DNA of 40,692 nucleotides from a bacterium (lineage in GTDB: Bacteria > Bacteroidota > Rhodothermia > Balneolales > M1805). Below the pieces are notes generated by a model. It had not been told where the DNA came from and did not search any database. It worked only from the letters and a program-made list of their open reading frames with translations. The position numbers and the translations under genes were made by a program. The stretch is from assembly GCA_006226965.1 (NCBI GenBank), contig SBGQ01000129.1:87202-127893 (forward strand). Direction: 5' to 3'. Of this stretch, positions 26,792 to 34,730 are shown piece after piece (within the stretch, counting starts at the first letter, position 1; every line of letters starts with the position of its first letter).

Positions 26792-27583
26792 TTAACGTCC
26801 GGTAAAATTTGGCTTCCTTTTTTCAAGGAAAGCAGTTGTGCCTTCTGTAAAATCTTCAGTTGCGCACAAATTTCCAAATAATTCTGCTTCCGCTCTGTAG
26901 CCGGACTCTTTGTCTAATTCTGATGCCTGAATTGCTTTAATTGCATTCTTAACTGCCAATGGCGCTTTTGTTGTAATTACTTTCAACATTTCTTTTGAAG
27001 CTTTCACTTCTTCACCAACGGCTACAACTTTATTTACCAACCCGATTGCTAAAGCCTGTTCAGCTTTAATCTGCGCTCCGGTTAAAATAAACTCTAAGGC
27101 TCTTCCTTTACCGACTAAACGGCTCAAACGTTGAGTACCGCCATATCCCGGAATTAATCCAAGTGATAATTCAGGTAAGCCGAATACCGCTTTTTCGCCG
27201 GCAATACGAATGTGAGCAGACATGGCTAATTCACAACCGCCACCTAGTGCATAACCGTTAACCGCAGCGATAAATGGTTTTGTTGAATTTTCAATAAGAG
27301 CAAAAACTTCTTGACCTCTTTCGGCAGCAACTGTACCACGCGGAGCATTCAAATCCTGTAATTCTGCGATGTCAGCACCGGCAACAAAAGCTTTCTCACC
27401 ACTTCCTGTTAATATTGCTGCAAAAATATCTTCTCGGTCATTAATTTCATGAACTACATCTTCCAACTCACTTAACACTTGCGAATTTAACGCGTTCAAT
27501 TTTTGAGGTCGGTTTATAGTGATAACCGCCAAACCTTCTTCATCAACTTCCAGAAGTAAGGTTTCAAATACATGTTTACTCAT
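26792..27583 (-). CDS. Enoyl-CoA hydratase / crotonase family
   Basis: A 263-residue crotonase-fold enzyme. The oxyanion-hole segments are 'FVAGADIAEL' (about 67-75) and 'GYALGGGCELAMSAH' (110-124). The two catalytic glutamates, E118 and E138 ('FGLPELSLGLIPGYGGTQ'), are present, so hydratase activity on a short-chain enoyl-CoA is expected. I use the ATG at 27583, one base after the stop of the upstream gene; a GTG four codons earlier overlaps that gene and is less likely. Its place between a PspA-associated membrane protein and a CNNM transporter is puzzling; a membrane-lipid role is a guess. Confidence 0.93.
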   Translation of the reverse strand: MSKHVFETLLLEVDEEGLAVITINRPQKLNALNSQVLSELEDVVHEINDREDIFAAILTGSGEKAFVAGADIAELQDLNAPRGTVAAERGQEVFALIENSTKPFIAAVNGYALGGGCELAMSAHIRIAGEKAVFGLPELSLGLIPGYGGTQRLSRLVGKGRALEFILTGAQIKAEQALAIGLVNKVVAVGEEVKASKEMLKVITTKAPLAVKNAIKAIQASELDKESGYRAEAELFGNLCATEDFTEGTTAFLEKRKPNFTGR

Positions 27584-27584
27584 T

Positions 27585-28454
27585 TTAAGACCCACTTTTT
27601 AAGCGTTGTGATGCTTCGGGTGCTTCTTCATTTTCAAAAGAAGTATCCAAATCATCTTTCTGCTTAAATATACCAAAATCATCGAGTCCCGTACCGTCCA
27701 TTGCTTCAATTATTGAAGATGTTTCTTCAACTTCCATGAGTAAGTTATCTAACTGGAAGCCAATCTCTTCCGGATTATTCATTGTCATTGATTGTTCAAA
27801 GATGTAGCGAATAGCATCTTCAATGGTTTCCAATTCAGTTGTACAAATCTGATAACGCTCTTCAGCCGATTCAAATCGCTCTAAACGTTTGTTTAATATA
27901 AGAATACGACGACGCTTTCTTTCTTTTAAGCGCTCTGATTCTATCTGCTCCAATTCAGCATTCTCTTCATCAATCTCTTGTTTTAAAGCTGATTTACTTG
28001 CTGTTTGAATGAACAGTCTGAATCTGTTATTCAAATCAAGCAAATTGATGTAATTGTTCATCAATCCATCAATTTTTTGCTCAATATTCTGCAATAAACC
28101 TTGTGATGAATACGACTGTTTTTCGAAGTTCTCGCGAATTTTGATAGTCAAATGCTTTAAAATCAAAAAACGCTTTTTATCAGATTCGATTAGAGTATTA
28201 AAGATATTTTTTGATTCAAGAACAGGTTCACGTTCTTTTAGTTTTCGAAGCTTTATCATTTTTCTAAAGTTCGGCAAACGCGGAACAGTACCTAAAAACA
28301 TCAACTCTAAACCAAAAGTCATCGTCAGAATCACATTTGGAATCATTCCCGCATCATTCAAAAAAAAGGATGTGAGCGTGGCACCGAAAAGGATTCCCAA
28401 ATTTAGCGGGTGAAAAAAGGCCTCTTTAGTATAATTAATGTTTTCTTCTGACAT
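27585..28454 (-). CDS. Membrane-anchored coiled-coil protein, PspA neighbour
   Basis: A 289-residue protein of no family I can name. Two hydrophobic segments near residues 15-32 and 36-56 are separated by only a few residues, forming a hairpin. The rest is cytoplasmic and mostly helical and charged; residues ~160-230 are a likely coiled coil ('LEQIESERLKERKRRRILIL'). An acidic tail ends the protein. It starts eight bases after the mini-PspA gene and its stop codon is one base from the hydratase ATG, so it is tightly co-translated. Position and shape suggest a membrane anchor for the PspA-type coiled coils. Confidence 0.8.
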   Translation of the reverse strand: MSEENINYTKEAFFHPLNLGILFGATLTSFFLNDAGMIPNVILTMTFGLELMFLGTVPRLPNFRKMIKLRKLKEREPVLESKNIFNTLIESDKKRFLILKHLTIKIRENFEKQSYSSQGLLQNIEQKIDGLMNNYINLLDLNNRFRLFIQTASKSALKQEIDEENAELEQIESERLKERKRRRILILNKRLERFESAEERYQICTTELETIEDAIRYIFEQSMTMNNPEEIGFQLDNLLMEVEETSSIIEAMDGTGLDDFGIFKQKDDLDTSFENEEAPEASQRLKSGS

Positions 28455-28462
28455 AGTAATCG

Positions 28463-28954
28463 TTACCCTTTTGGACCTATGGTCTTTTTAACATCTGATT
28501 TTTTTTCTGCCTGTGATGTTTCTTGCTGCGCATTAGGACCTAATGTTTTTGCAACTTGTAAATCTTCGACTTCGCTTTTCTTGGATTCTGCATTAATGGT
28601 TCCCATTTCTGCTTTCATCTTTGCTACAGCATCTTTTGCCTGTTGTTTTTTTAATTCGGCTTCGTAAGCTGCTCGTTGTTCTTCTGAAAGTTCCTGCTCG
28701 GCTTTTTCCGCTTCTGATTCGAATACCGAATCGAGTGCAATGGATAATTTTGCTTCTGCCATACTCACTTTTTCGCGAAGTACGTCCATCATTTCATCCA
28801 TTGACTCCATTACCGGTTTGGCGTCCATATCCTGAATCGCCTTTGTAATTCGTTGAGTATGTTTGGCTTGCGCGAGACGATCCTTAAGCTCTTTCATTTT
28901 CTTGAAATGGTCTTTGTATTCGTTTTTAATCTTATCGTAGTCAGCCTGATTCAT
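28463..28954 (-). CDS. Short coiled-coil protein resembling the C-terminal half of PspA
   Basis: A 163-residue, highly charged helical protein without membrane segments. 'MDEMMDVLREKVSMAEAKLSIALDSV' (about 55-80) and 'AKDAVAKMKAEMG' (about 108-120) can be aligned with 'HDEMILRINEQAAKNEARMEMALDGL' and 'ELVKQFKMEMG' of the adjacent PspA. It looks like a paralogue of the PspA C-terminal part without the N-terminal hairpin. It carries 'KTLGP' and ends 'KKTIGPKG', echoing the PspA tail 'SKTLGKQKTQ'. It sits 18 bases after pspA. Function is unknown; a regulator or cap of PspA polymers is inferred. Confidence 0.75.
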   Translation of the reverse strand: MNQADYDKIKNEYKDHFKKMKELKDRLAQAKHTQRITKAIQDMDAKPVMESMDEMMDVLREKVSMAEAKLSIALDSVFESEAEKAEQELSEEQRAAYEAELKKQQAKDAVAKMKAEMGTINAESKKSEVEDLQVAKTLGPNAQQETSQAEKKSDVKKTIGPKG

Positions 28955-28972
28955 ACTCTTCCCAATAAAAAA

Positions 28973-29722
28973 CTATTGAGTTTTTTGTTTGCCTAATGTT
29001 TTTGATGATGTTGCTTCAGGAGCTTCTTCGTCAACTGAATCTAATAATGGTTTAGCCTCAGATTTACCCATTTCCATTTTGAACTGTTTTACCAATTCCT
29101 GAGCGCGTAATTTTTCTGCATCAACTTCAATTTGCATGGCTTGGGTATCTAAACCATCTAAAGCCATTTCCATACGAGCTTCATTTTTAGCGGCTTGTTC
29201 GTTAATACGTAAAATCATTTCATCGTGAGTTTGGTCTAAGCCGCCCACTTCAAATTGTTCCATCGCATCAGCGATTTTAGATTGCCATTTTGCTCTTTCA
29301 TGAGCACGTAAAGCTTCTCTTGCTTCGTTGATTTTGCGGTCTTTCTCACGCATAAAAGCTTTTTTCACTTGAAGAGCTTTTTCGTAAGCACGTTGTGCAA
29401 CCGTTAATTGCTCTTTAGAACTAGCTAACTGCTCCTGTGCTTTTTGCATTTGCATTGCATACGATTCAGCAATGTCATCACGCCCCGCATTAATTGCTGA
29501 TCTAATTTTCGCAGTTACTTCTGTGAGTTGTGTTTCATATCGACGCACTTCTTTTTCGAGCATCATCACACTGGCTTTAACCGTTGCGATGTTTTCATTC
29601 ATTTTAGGAACCTGATCATTCAATTCACGAATATTTTGCTCCAATATTAATTTGGGGTCTTCCATTGTACTTACCACACCGCCGAAAATGGATTTTATAG
29701 CTCTGACAAATCTTTTCCACAT
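28973..29722 (-). CDS. pspA: PspA/IM30 (Vipp1) family membrane-remodelling protein
   Basis: A 249-residue PspA/IM30 protein, part of the ESCRT-III superfamily that polymerises on the inner leaflet of the cytoplasmic membrane. The N-terminal amphipathic helix 'MWKRFVRAIKSIFGGVVSTM' (1-20) is followed by the typical 'EDPKLILEQNIRELNDQ' and a long helical hairpin (about 25-145). The C-terminal part is acidic and ends 'SKTLGKQKTQ', beyond the usual PspA core (E. coli PspA has 222 residues). It starts 28 bases after deoA. The neighbours are a mini-PspA-like gene, a membrane coiled-coil protein and, further on, an AAA ATPase. No PspB, PspC or PspF is adjacent. Confidence 0.93.
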   Translation of the reverse strand: MWKRFVRAIKSIFGGVVSTMEDPKLILEQNIRELNDQVPKMNENIATVKASVMMLEKEVRRYETQLTEVTAKIRSAINAGRDDIAESYAMQMQKAQEQLASSKEQLTVAQRAYEKALQVKKAFMREKDRKINEAREALRAHERAKWQSKIADAMEQFEVGGLDQTHDEMILRINEQAAKNEARMEMALDGLDTQAMQIEVDAEKLRAQELVKQFKMEMGKSEAKPLLDSVDEEAPEATSSKTLGKQKTQ

Positions 29723-29750
29723 AGTGATCTGTTCCTTACTTATTGATTTT

Positions 29751-31094
29751 TTATAGGTTAAATGGCATTATACCGTTTTTGTCAATTTTATGCGATACCA
29801 TTTGAGGCTGTTTTGGCCCAATCATTGAAATTGTTACTGCCTTGGCTATCAATTCATGAACGGTATCAAGTGCTTCGGGTCTGTTCGTGTAAAAGCGGAA
29901 AATTGTTTCACCTTTACTTACTCTATCACCAACTTTCTTTTCTAAAACAATTCCGGCTGTTGGGTCAATTCGATCTTCCTTCTTCTTTCTACCGGCACCT
30001 AGTTCTAATCCGGCAATACCAAAAGAGAATGCATCTAACTTAGAAATGTACCCGTCTTTATCTGCTTTAAATTCAGACACATGAGCCGATTTCGGATAAT
30101 TTTCAGGATGATCAATAAAACGTACATCTCCACCTTGTTCTATTACAATATCTCTGAATTTTGCGAAAGCTGAACCATCAGCGATAGAGGCCTTACTTTT
30201 TTGAATGCCCTCCTGAATACTTGAAGCTTTTTTTCCCAAATAAATCATGGTTCCCGCTAAAACATGTGTTACTTCCATAATATCATCCGGACCTTTGCCC
30301 AACAAACCGTCAATACTCTCTTCAACTTCTAACCAGTTTCCGATTTTATAACCCAGTGGTTGATCCATATTGGTTAAAAATGCAATGGTTTGTTTGCCGA
30401 ATGATTCACCGATTGAAACCAGCGTTTGTGCCAACAAAGTCGCATCTTCAACTGTTTTCATAAATGCTCCGTCACCACATTTTACGTCAAGAACCAATGC
30501 GTCGATTCCTTCTGCCATTTTTTTTGACATAATACTTCCTGCAATCAACGGAATACATTCAACCGTTGCGGTAACATCACGCAAAGCGTACATACGTTTA
30601 TCAGCAGGTGCAATTTCTTCGGTTTGACCAATTAAAACCATCTTATGTTTAGCAAGAACTCTGCGATAATCATCCAAGTTAAGATTCACATTAAAACCCG
30701 GAATTGACTCCAATTTATCTAGAGTTCCGCCAGAGTGCCCTAAACCTCGTCCCGAAATCATAGGCACAGGAACGCCGCAAGCAGCCACGATTGGGGCTAG
30801 AATTAAGCTTAATTTATCGCCGACACCGCCTGTTGAATGCTTATCCACTTTTGTGCCCGGAATTTCAGATAAATCCAAAACGGTACCTGAATACAACATG
30901 GCTTTTGTAAATGCTGAAGCTTCATCATTATTCATCCCGTTTAAAAACGTTGCCATCAAAAAGGCACTCATTTGATAATCCGGAATCCTGTCAGCGGTGT
31001 ATTCCTGAATTAAAAACTCAATCTCTTCTTTTGAGAGAGATTCTTTTTGGCGCTTTTTTCTAATTAATTCAACGGCGTTGTACGATTTTGACAT
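29751..31094 (-). CDS. deoA: Pyrimidine-nucleoside / thymidine phosphorylase
   Basis: A 447-residue enzyme that splits thymidine or other pyrimidine nucleosides by phosphorolysis. The N-terminal helical domain starts 'AVELIRKKRQKESLSKEEI'. The phosphate-binding motif 'KHSTGGVGDK' is at 85-94 and the family signature 'SGRGLGHSGGTLDKLES' follows at about 115. The C-terminal PYNP domain is present ('GAGRKKKEDRIDPTAGIVL'). Specificity between thymidine and uridine cannot be settled by reading; the length is intermediate between the two types. It heads the minus-strand run that includes pspA. Confidence 0.95.
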   Translation of the reverse strand: MSKSYNAVELIRKKRQKESLSKEEIEFLIQEYTADRIPDYQMSAFLMATFLNGMNNDEASAFTKAMLYSGTVLDLSEIPGTKVDKHSTGGVGDKLSLILAPIVAACGVPVPMISGRGLGHSGGTLDKLESIPGFNVNLNLDDYRRVLAKHKMVLIGQTEEIAPADKRMYALRDVTATVECIPLIAGSIMSKKMAEGIDALVLDVKCGDGAFMKTVEDATLLAQTLVSIGESFGKQTIAFLTNMDQPLGYKIGNWLEVEESIDGLLGKGPDDIMEVTHVLAGTMIYLGKKASSIQEGIQKSKASIADGSAFAKFRDIVIEQGGDVRFIDHPENYPKSAHVSEFKADKDGYISKLDAFSFGIAGLELGAGRKKKEDRIDPTAGIVLEKKVGDRVSKGETIFRFYTNRPEALDTVHELIAKAVTISMIGPKQPQMVSHKIDKNGIMPFNL

Positions 31095-31222
31095 GTGTAT
31101 TAATCTCCAATACTTCCTAAAAACTTAAAACTATTTTATTCAAAAGGTTTATTATTTCCATTATTTCGGGAATAAAACTAACTTGTGCAACCAAATGCAA
31201 AAAAGAAAATATACAGAACCAT

Positions 31223-31253
31223 TTGCTGCCAACGGAATAGAAATCTTAGTTTG
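31223..31253 (+). promoter_or_regulatory. Candidate Bacteroidota-type promoter
   Basis: TTG at 31223-31225 is followed by 20 bases and TTAGTTTG at 31246-31253, one mismatch from TANNTTTG. The spacing equals that of the other two promoters called here. The ATG of the next gene is seven bases after the box, so the transcript may be nearly leaderless. Confidence 0.55.
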
Positions 31254-31260
31254 ATAGAGT

Positions 31261-31794
31261 ATGGATAGTATTTTTGAAATTATAGTAGTGATATCAGTCA
31301 TTTGGTCTATTTACAGTTCCTTGACTTCCAAGAAAAAACAAGAGCAACAAAAACGCCCAAGAGTTTCTACAACAGATAATTTGTTTGCAGAGTTAGAAAA
31401 CCTGCTCGAAAAGAAACAAGCATCTAATGAAGTGATTGAAACAGAGGAAACTAATTCTTCTTTTGAAATTCCGTTTCAAGATAATAGCGGAAAATCCAGA
31501 GCGACAGCCAAGCCCAAAAGCAGCTTGTTTCGTGAAAAAATGGAAATGAAAAAGCCGCTACTTCCAAGAAAACCGCGTTCCAACCATTTAGAGTTTCATT
31601 CAGCAATCGACCACGAAGAACATTTTGATGTTGGACTTGAGCATCATGTTTCAGACTCGAACCCATCGCATCCTAGCGAATCAACCGTTTTAAGTGAAAC
31701 CATAGATACTGAAACACTTTTAGATCCCAAGCATGTTCGCGAAGCCATTTTACTCAACGAAATTTTGAACAAACCGAAAGCGCTTCAACGTTAA
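31261..31794 (+). CDS. Single-pass membrane protein with a conserved 'EILN' tail
   Basis: A 177-residue protein with an N-terminal membrane helix (about residues 2-20) and a charged, low-complexity cytoplasmic or periplasmic region. The last residues, 'HVREAILLNEILNKPKAL', look like the conserved tail of small orphan proteins common in Bacteroidota, where the pattern is roughly 'A.I.sEIL..P'. Beyond that I do not recognise it. The stop codon overlaps the pdxB start (TAATG), so the two are coupled. Function unknown. Confidence 0.7.
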   Translation: MDSIFEIIVVISVIWSIYSSLTSKKKQEQQKRPRVSTTDNLFAELENLLEKKQASNEVIETEETNSSFEIPFQDNSGKSRATAKPKSSLFREKMEMKKPLLPRKPRSNHLEFHSAIDHEEHFDVGLEHHVSDSNPSHPSESTVLSETIDTETLLDPKHVREAILLNEILNKPKALQR

Positions 31795-32918
31795 TGAGTA
31801 AATCTGCTGATATGTTGGTTATCGCTGACCCACATATTTATCAATTACAAGAACATATTGGTGAGAATTGGGACATTCACACACTAGAAAGCACCTTGAA
31901 AAATGGTTTTTCCGGTAATGAATCGGCAATCTTAGTTCGCACAGTTACTAAAGTCAATAAAACGTTTATTCAAACTTTCCCAGATTCTATTCGATTCTTA
32001 GCAACAGCTTCTGCGGGATTTGATCACATCGACAAAAAAGAACTTCGAAAAAAACACATACATTTTGCTCATGCGCCGGGTTGTAACTCAAAAGCTGTTG
32101 CTGAATATGTGCTCACCGGAATGCTGCTTTGGGCTGATGCCAATCATATAGACCTATCAACAAAAATACTTGGGATTATTGGTGTTGGGAATGTTGGCAA
32201 AGAAGTTGATACACTGGCAAAAAAGTTCAATATAAAAACAGTTCTTTTCGACCCCCCGCGTGAAAAACGTTCAAAAACGTTTCATTCAGCCACTTTTGAT
32301 GAAGTTTTATCTTGTGATATGCTCACTTTTCATGTTCCTTATGATGCATCTACTCACCATCTATTTAATGAAAAGTCTATCGGAAATCATTCATTTGATT
32401 TGGTGATAAATGCTGCACGAGGCGGAGTTATCGACGAAGAATTTCTGCTAAAAAAAATGCAAGACGGTACCTTAACAAACTGCATTATAGATTGTTGGGA
32501 AAATGAACCCAAGCTCAATCCCCAACTTGTTTCTCATGCTTTTATAGCAACGCCACACATTGCAGGGTATTCAGAACAAGCTAAAATTAAAGCAACCGCA
32601 ATGGTTACACATGCTTTAAATAAATACTTTGGACTTGCAAAAAAGGCAAAGACTGAAAAAAGGCTTCCAAATACAATTGTGCTGGATTCCAGTAACAACC
32701 TTAGTGAAGTACTTACTAAAGTGCATCCGATACGAGATTATGATGCTGCTATGAGACTCTTAATACAGGAAAAGAATGAGAATCATGCTGTATTATTTGC
32801 ACATTTAAGAACGAACAAAGCTTATCGAAATGAATACAAAACCATTGAGATACAAGGTCTTGAGCAAGAATTTCATGAAACATTGCGTAAACTTGGAGTA
32901 AGAAAAGTCTGTTCATGA
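31794..32918 (+). CDS. pdxB: Erythronate-4-phosphate dehydrogenase
   Basis: A 374-residue D-2-hydroxyacid dehydrogenase of the PdxB type, the second step of the DXP-dependent pyridoxal phosphate pathway. The NAD-binding motif is 'GIIGVGNVGKEV' (about 127-138). The catalytic residues are R209 in 'INAARGGVID', E236 in 'DCWENEP' and H255 in 'TPHIAGYS'. A C-terminal extension of about 90 residues is the PdxB dimerisation domain, which distinguishes it from SerA. It overlaps both neighbours by one to four bases, forming a tight operon. PLP is a cofactor of TrpB in this same window, though no regulatory link is visible. Confidence 0.93.
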   Translation: MSKSADMLVIADPHIYQLQEHIGENWDIHTLESTLKNGFSGNESAILVRTVTKVNKTFIQTFPDSIRFLATASAGFDHIDKKELRKKHIHFAHAPGCNSKAVAEYVLTGMLLWADANHIDLSTKILGIIGVGNVGKEVDTLAKKFNIKTVLFDPPREKRSKTFHSATFDEVLSCDMLTFHVPYDASTHHLFNEKSIGNHSFDLVINAARGGVIDEEFLLKKMQDGTLTNCIIDCWENEPKLNPQLVSHAFIATPHIAGYSEQAKIKATAMVTHALNKYFGLAKKAKTEKRLPNTIVLDSSNNLSEVLTKVHPIRDYDAAMRLLIQEKNENHAVLFAHLRTNKAYRNEYKTIEIQGLEQEFHETLRKLGVRKVCS

Positions 32919-34075
32919 ATCCTTTTTTTAAAAGTAATTGGTGGTTATATGTCGTTTTGCTATTGCCATTACTTATTTCAGCCTTATTTATCCCGTTAAA
33001 TCGATTTGAAGAAATTCAGCTTATTGGCTTATTTGTGATTGGATTAAGCCTTCCGACAATGTGGGTTTATTTGTTTTTCCCTGTTTCTAATTTTCATTAC
33101 TGGCATTTATACACTCCATCAAAGATAATTTTCTATCTCTTGTTTAGAGTTCGTTTCTTTTTGTTTTTTTGGGTGATTTGCGTACTTATTTGCACATGGG
33201 TTTCTCATCTTCTTCCTGCATTTCTTATTGTTCCGCCTGCATTATTCGTTCTGAATAGCATAGCTTTTTGGGGCGTCGGACACCAATCGTTATTGTGGAG
33301 AACCGGAAAACGCGGCAATAAGATTCGTGCATTTGCAAAAGAAACCGGACAATTGAGCTCACCTATGGGGAGTATTCCAACATTAGTTCGAACAATAATC
33401 TCTTCATTTTTTTCCATATTGATTATTACTCAATCACTTTCTTTAAATCTGATTCAAGTGATGAATCTTTTAGTGATTTTATTTTCAATATGTGGTTTAG
33501 GATTGTTTTTACTTACAAAATCTTCGCTAAAAGCCCGGTTTATCCCCACATTTGTTTCGGATAATGCCTTTTATGATGAGTATTTTTTGGTTCAGGATTC
33601 GATACAATCGATGAAACCCGTACCGGCAGAGTCATTATTTTGGATTCCGGCATTCATGCGAACCAGAATTCGATATTTATTGACACAACACCTTCGTATC
33701 CGTTCAACATCCAGAATCTATTTAGGTATTTCTATCATAGTTTGGATTTTAGCACTCATTTCGCCGGATTGGTTCGATGCGGACATAGCCCTTGGATTTA
33801 TTTTATTGAGCTTGTTATTCGAATTTCATTTGTTTTTTGATGAAACCATGGGCAGTTTTGGTTTACATCAAAAAAATCAATTTACCGAAACATTAATTAC
33901 TCATTTTCTGATTGCGATTCGATGGCTTCCTGTAACAGCGATTAGCTTATTTCTGCTTGATTCGTTTAATGGCCAACACATCGAACTTTTGCTGTTTATT
34001 TTACTATTCACTTTTATAAACAGTTTTATGCAAGCAATTTACCATCATTTAAAATCAAAAAAACGTTATGGCTGA
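32915..34075 (+). CDS. ABC-transporter membrane subunit (DUF5687-like)
   Basis: A 386-residue integral membrane protein with about nine to eleven hydrophobic segments, distributed through two blocks (about residues 5-135 and 160-380) around a polar stretch near 135-165. It is not a standard FtsX or ABC2 permease by sequence. It resembles the membrane subunits paired with a single ATPase in Bacteroidota. Its start overlaps pdxB by four bases (ATGA) and its end overlaps the ATPase gene by eight bases, which strongly supports a two-gene ABC system. Substrate unknown. Confidence 0.75.
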   Translation: MNPFFKSNWWLYVVLLLPLLISALFIPLNRFEEIQLIGLFVIGLSLPTMWVYLFFPVSNFHYWHLYTPSKIIFYLLFRVRFFLFFWVICVLICTWVSHLLPAFLIVPPALFVLNSIAFWGVGHQSLLWRTGKRGNKIRAFAKETGQLSSPMGSIPTLVRTIISSFFSILIITQSLSLNLIQVMNLLVILFSICGLGLFLLTKSSLKARFIPTFVSDNAFYDEYFLVQDSIQSMKPVPAESLFWIPAFMRTRIRYLLTQHLRIRSTSRIYLGISIIVWILALISPDWFDADIALGFILLSLLFEFHLFFDETMGSFGLHQKNQFTETLITHFLIAIRWLPVTAISLFLLDSFNGQHIELLLFILLFTFINSFMQAIYHHLKSKKRYG

Positions 34076-34709
34076 TTCCTTACTCGTTAAACAACTCAGT
34101 AAACAATATGGAATGGCTCCTCCGATTTTTAAGGATTTTTCTTATGAATTTAAAGGTGGAACTATAACCGGATTGATTGGGCAAAACGGAAGCGGTAAAA
34201 GTACACTGATGAAGGTTCTCGGAATGTTATCTCGCCCTGATTCAGGTCAAATTATCATCAATCAAACTAATGTTTGGGAAAAACCTGAGCAGTATTTGAG
34301 AGAAATTGGCATAGTGGCTGATTGGTTTCAATTACCTGAAACGTTGAGTTTTGAGGAGTTACTCGATTGGCAAATGGAAGAAAAAGGAATCCCTTTAGAT
34401 GAGCAGCGAATCATCAAAAAAGAATTAAAAGTCGAGTTTAATTTTGATAACCGCAGTGAACAAATAATTCGTACCTATTCATCGGGAATGCGAAAAAAAA
34501 CAGCTATTTGTGCTGCATTGTGTACAAATCCTAAAATTTTGTTGTTTGATGAACCTTTTCAGGCCTTAGATGCCGAAACCAGAGAAATTTTAGCAAATCG
34601 CCTAAAAAGTGAAAAAGAAGCCGGAAAGATTGTTTTATTGGCCAGTCACTTTAATCACGACGAAACCAACCTCTTAAGCGATGCCATCAACTTCCCTTTG
34701 AATCGCTAA
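34068..34709 (+). CDS. ABC transporter ATP-binding protein
   Basis: A 213-residue ABC ATPase. Walker A is 'GQNGSGKST' (38-46), the signature is 'YSSGMRKK' (a variant of LSGGQ), Walker B is 'ILLFDEPFQALD' and the switch histidine is in 'LLASHFN'. The variant signature and short length fit the exporter type found with ABC2-like membrane subunits. It overlaps the preceding membrane protein by eight bases and is surely its partner. Confidence 0.95.
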   Translation: MADSLLVKQLSKQYGMAPPIFKDFSYEFKGGTITGLIGQNGSGKSTLMKVLGMLSRPDSGQIIINQTNVWEKPEQYLREIGIVADWFQLPETLSFEELLDWQMEEKGIPLDEQRIIKKELKVEFNFDNRSEQIIRTYSSGMRKKTAICAALCTNPKILLFDEPFQALDAETREILANRLKSEKEAGKIVLLASHFNHDETNLLSDAINFPLNR

Positions 34710-34730
34710 CCTGAACTGTTACATTTGTGC

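Noticed and set aside
27584-27595. GTG start for the enoyl-CoA hydratase gene overlapping the previous gene
   Set aside because: The ATG at 27583 is one base after the upstream stop codon and gives the normal N-terminus.
28054-28413. Plus-strand open frame of 119 codons opposite the PspA-associated membrane protein
   Set aside because: Mirror of a coding strand with strong codon structure; no domain and no promoter.
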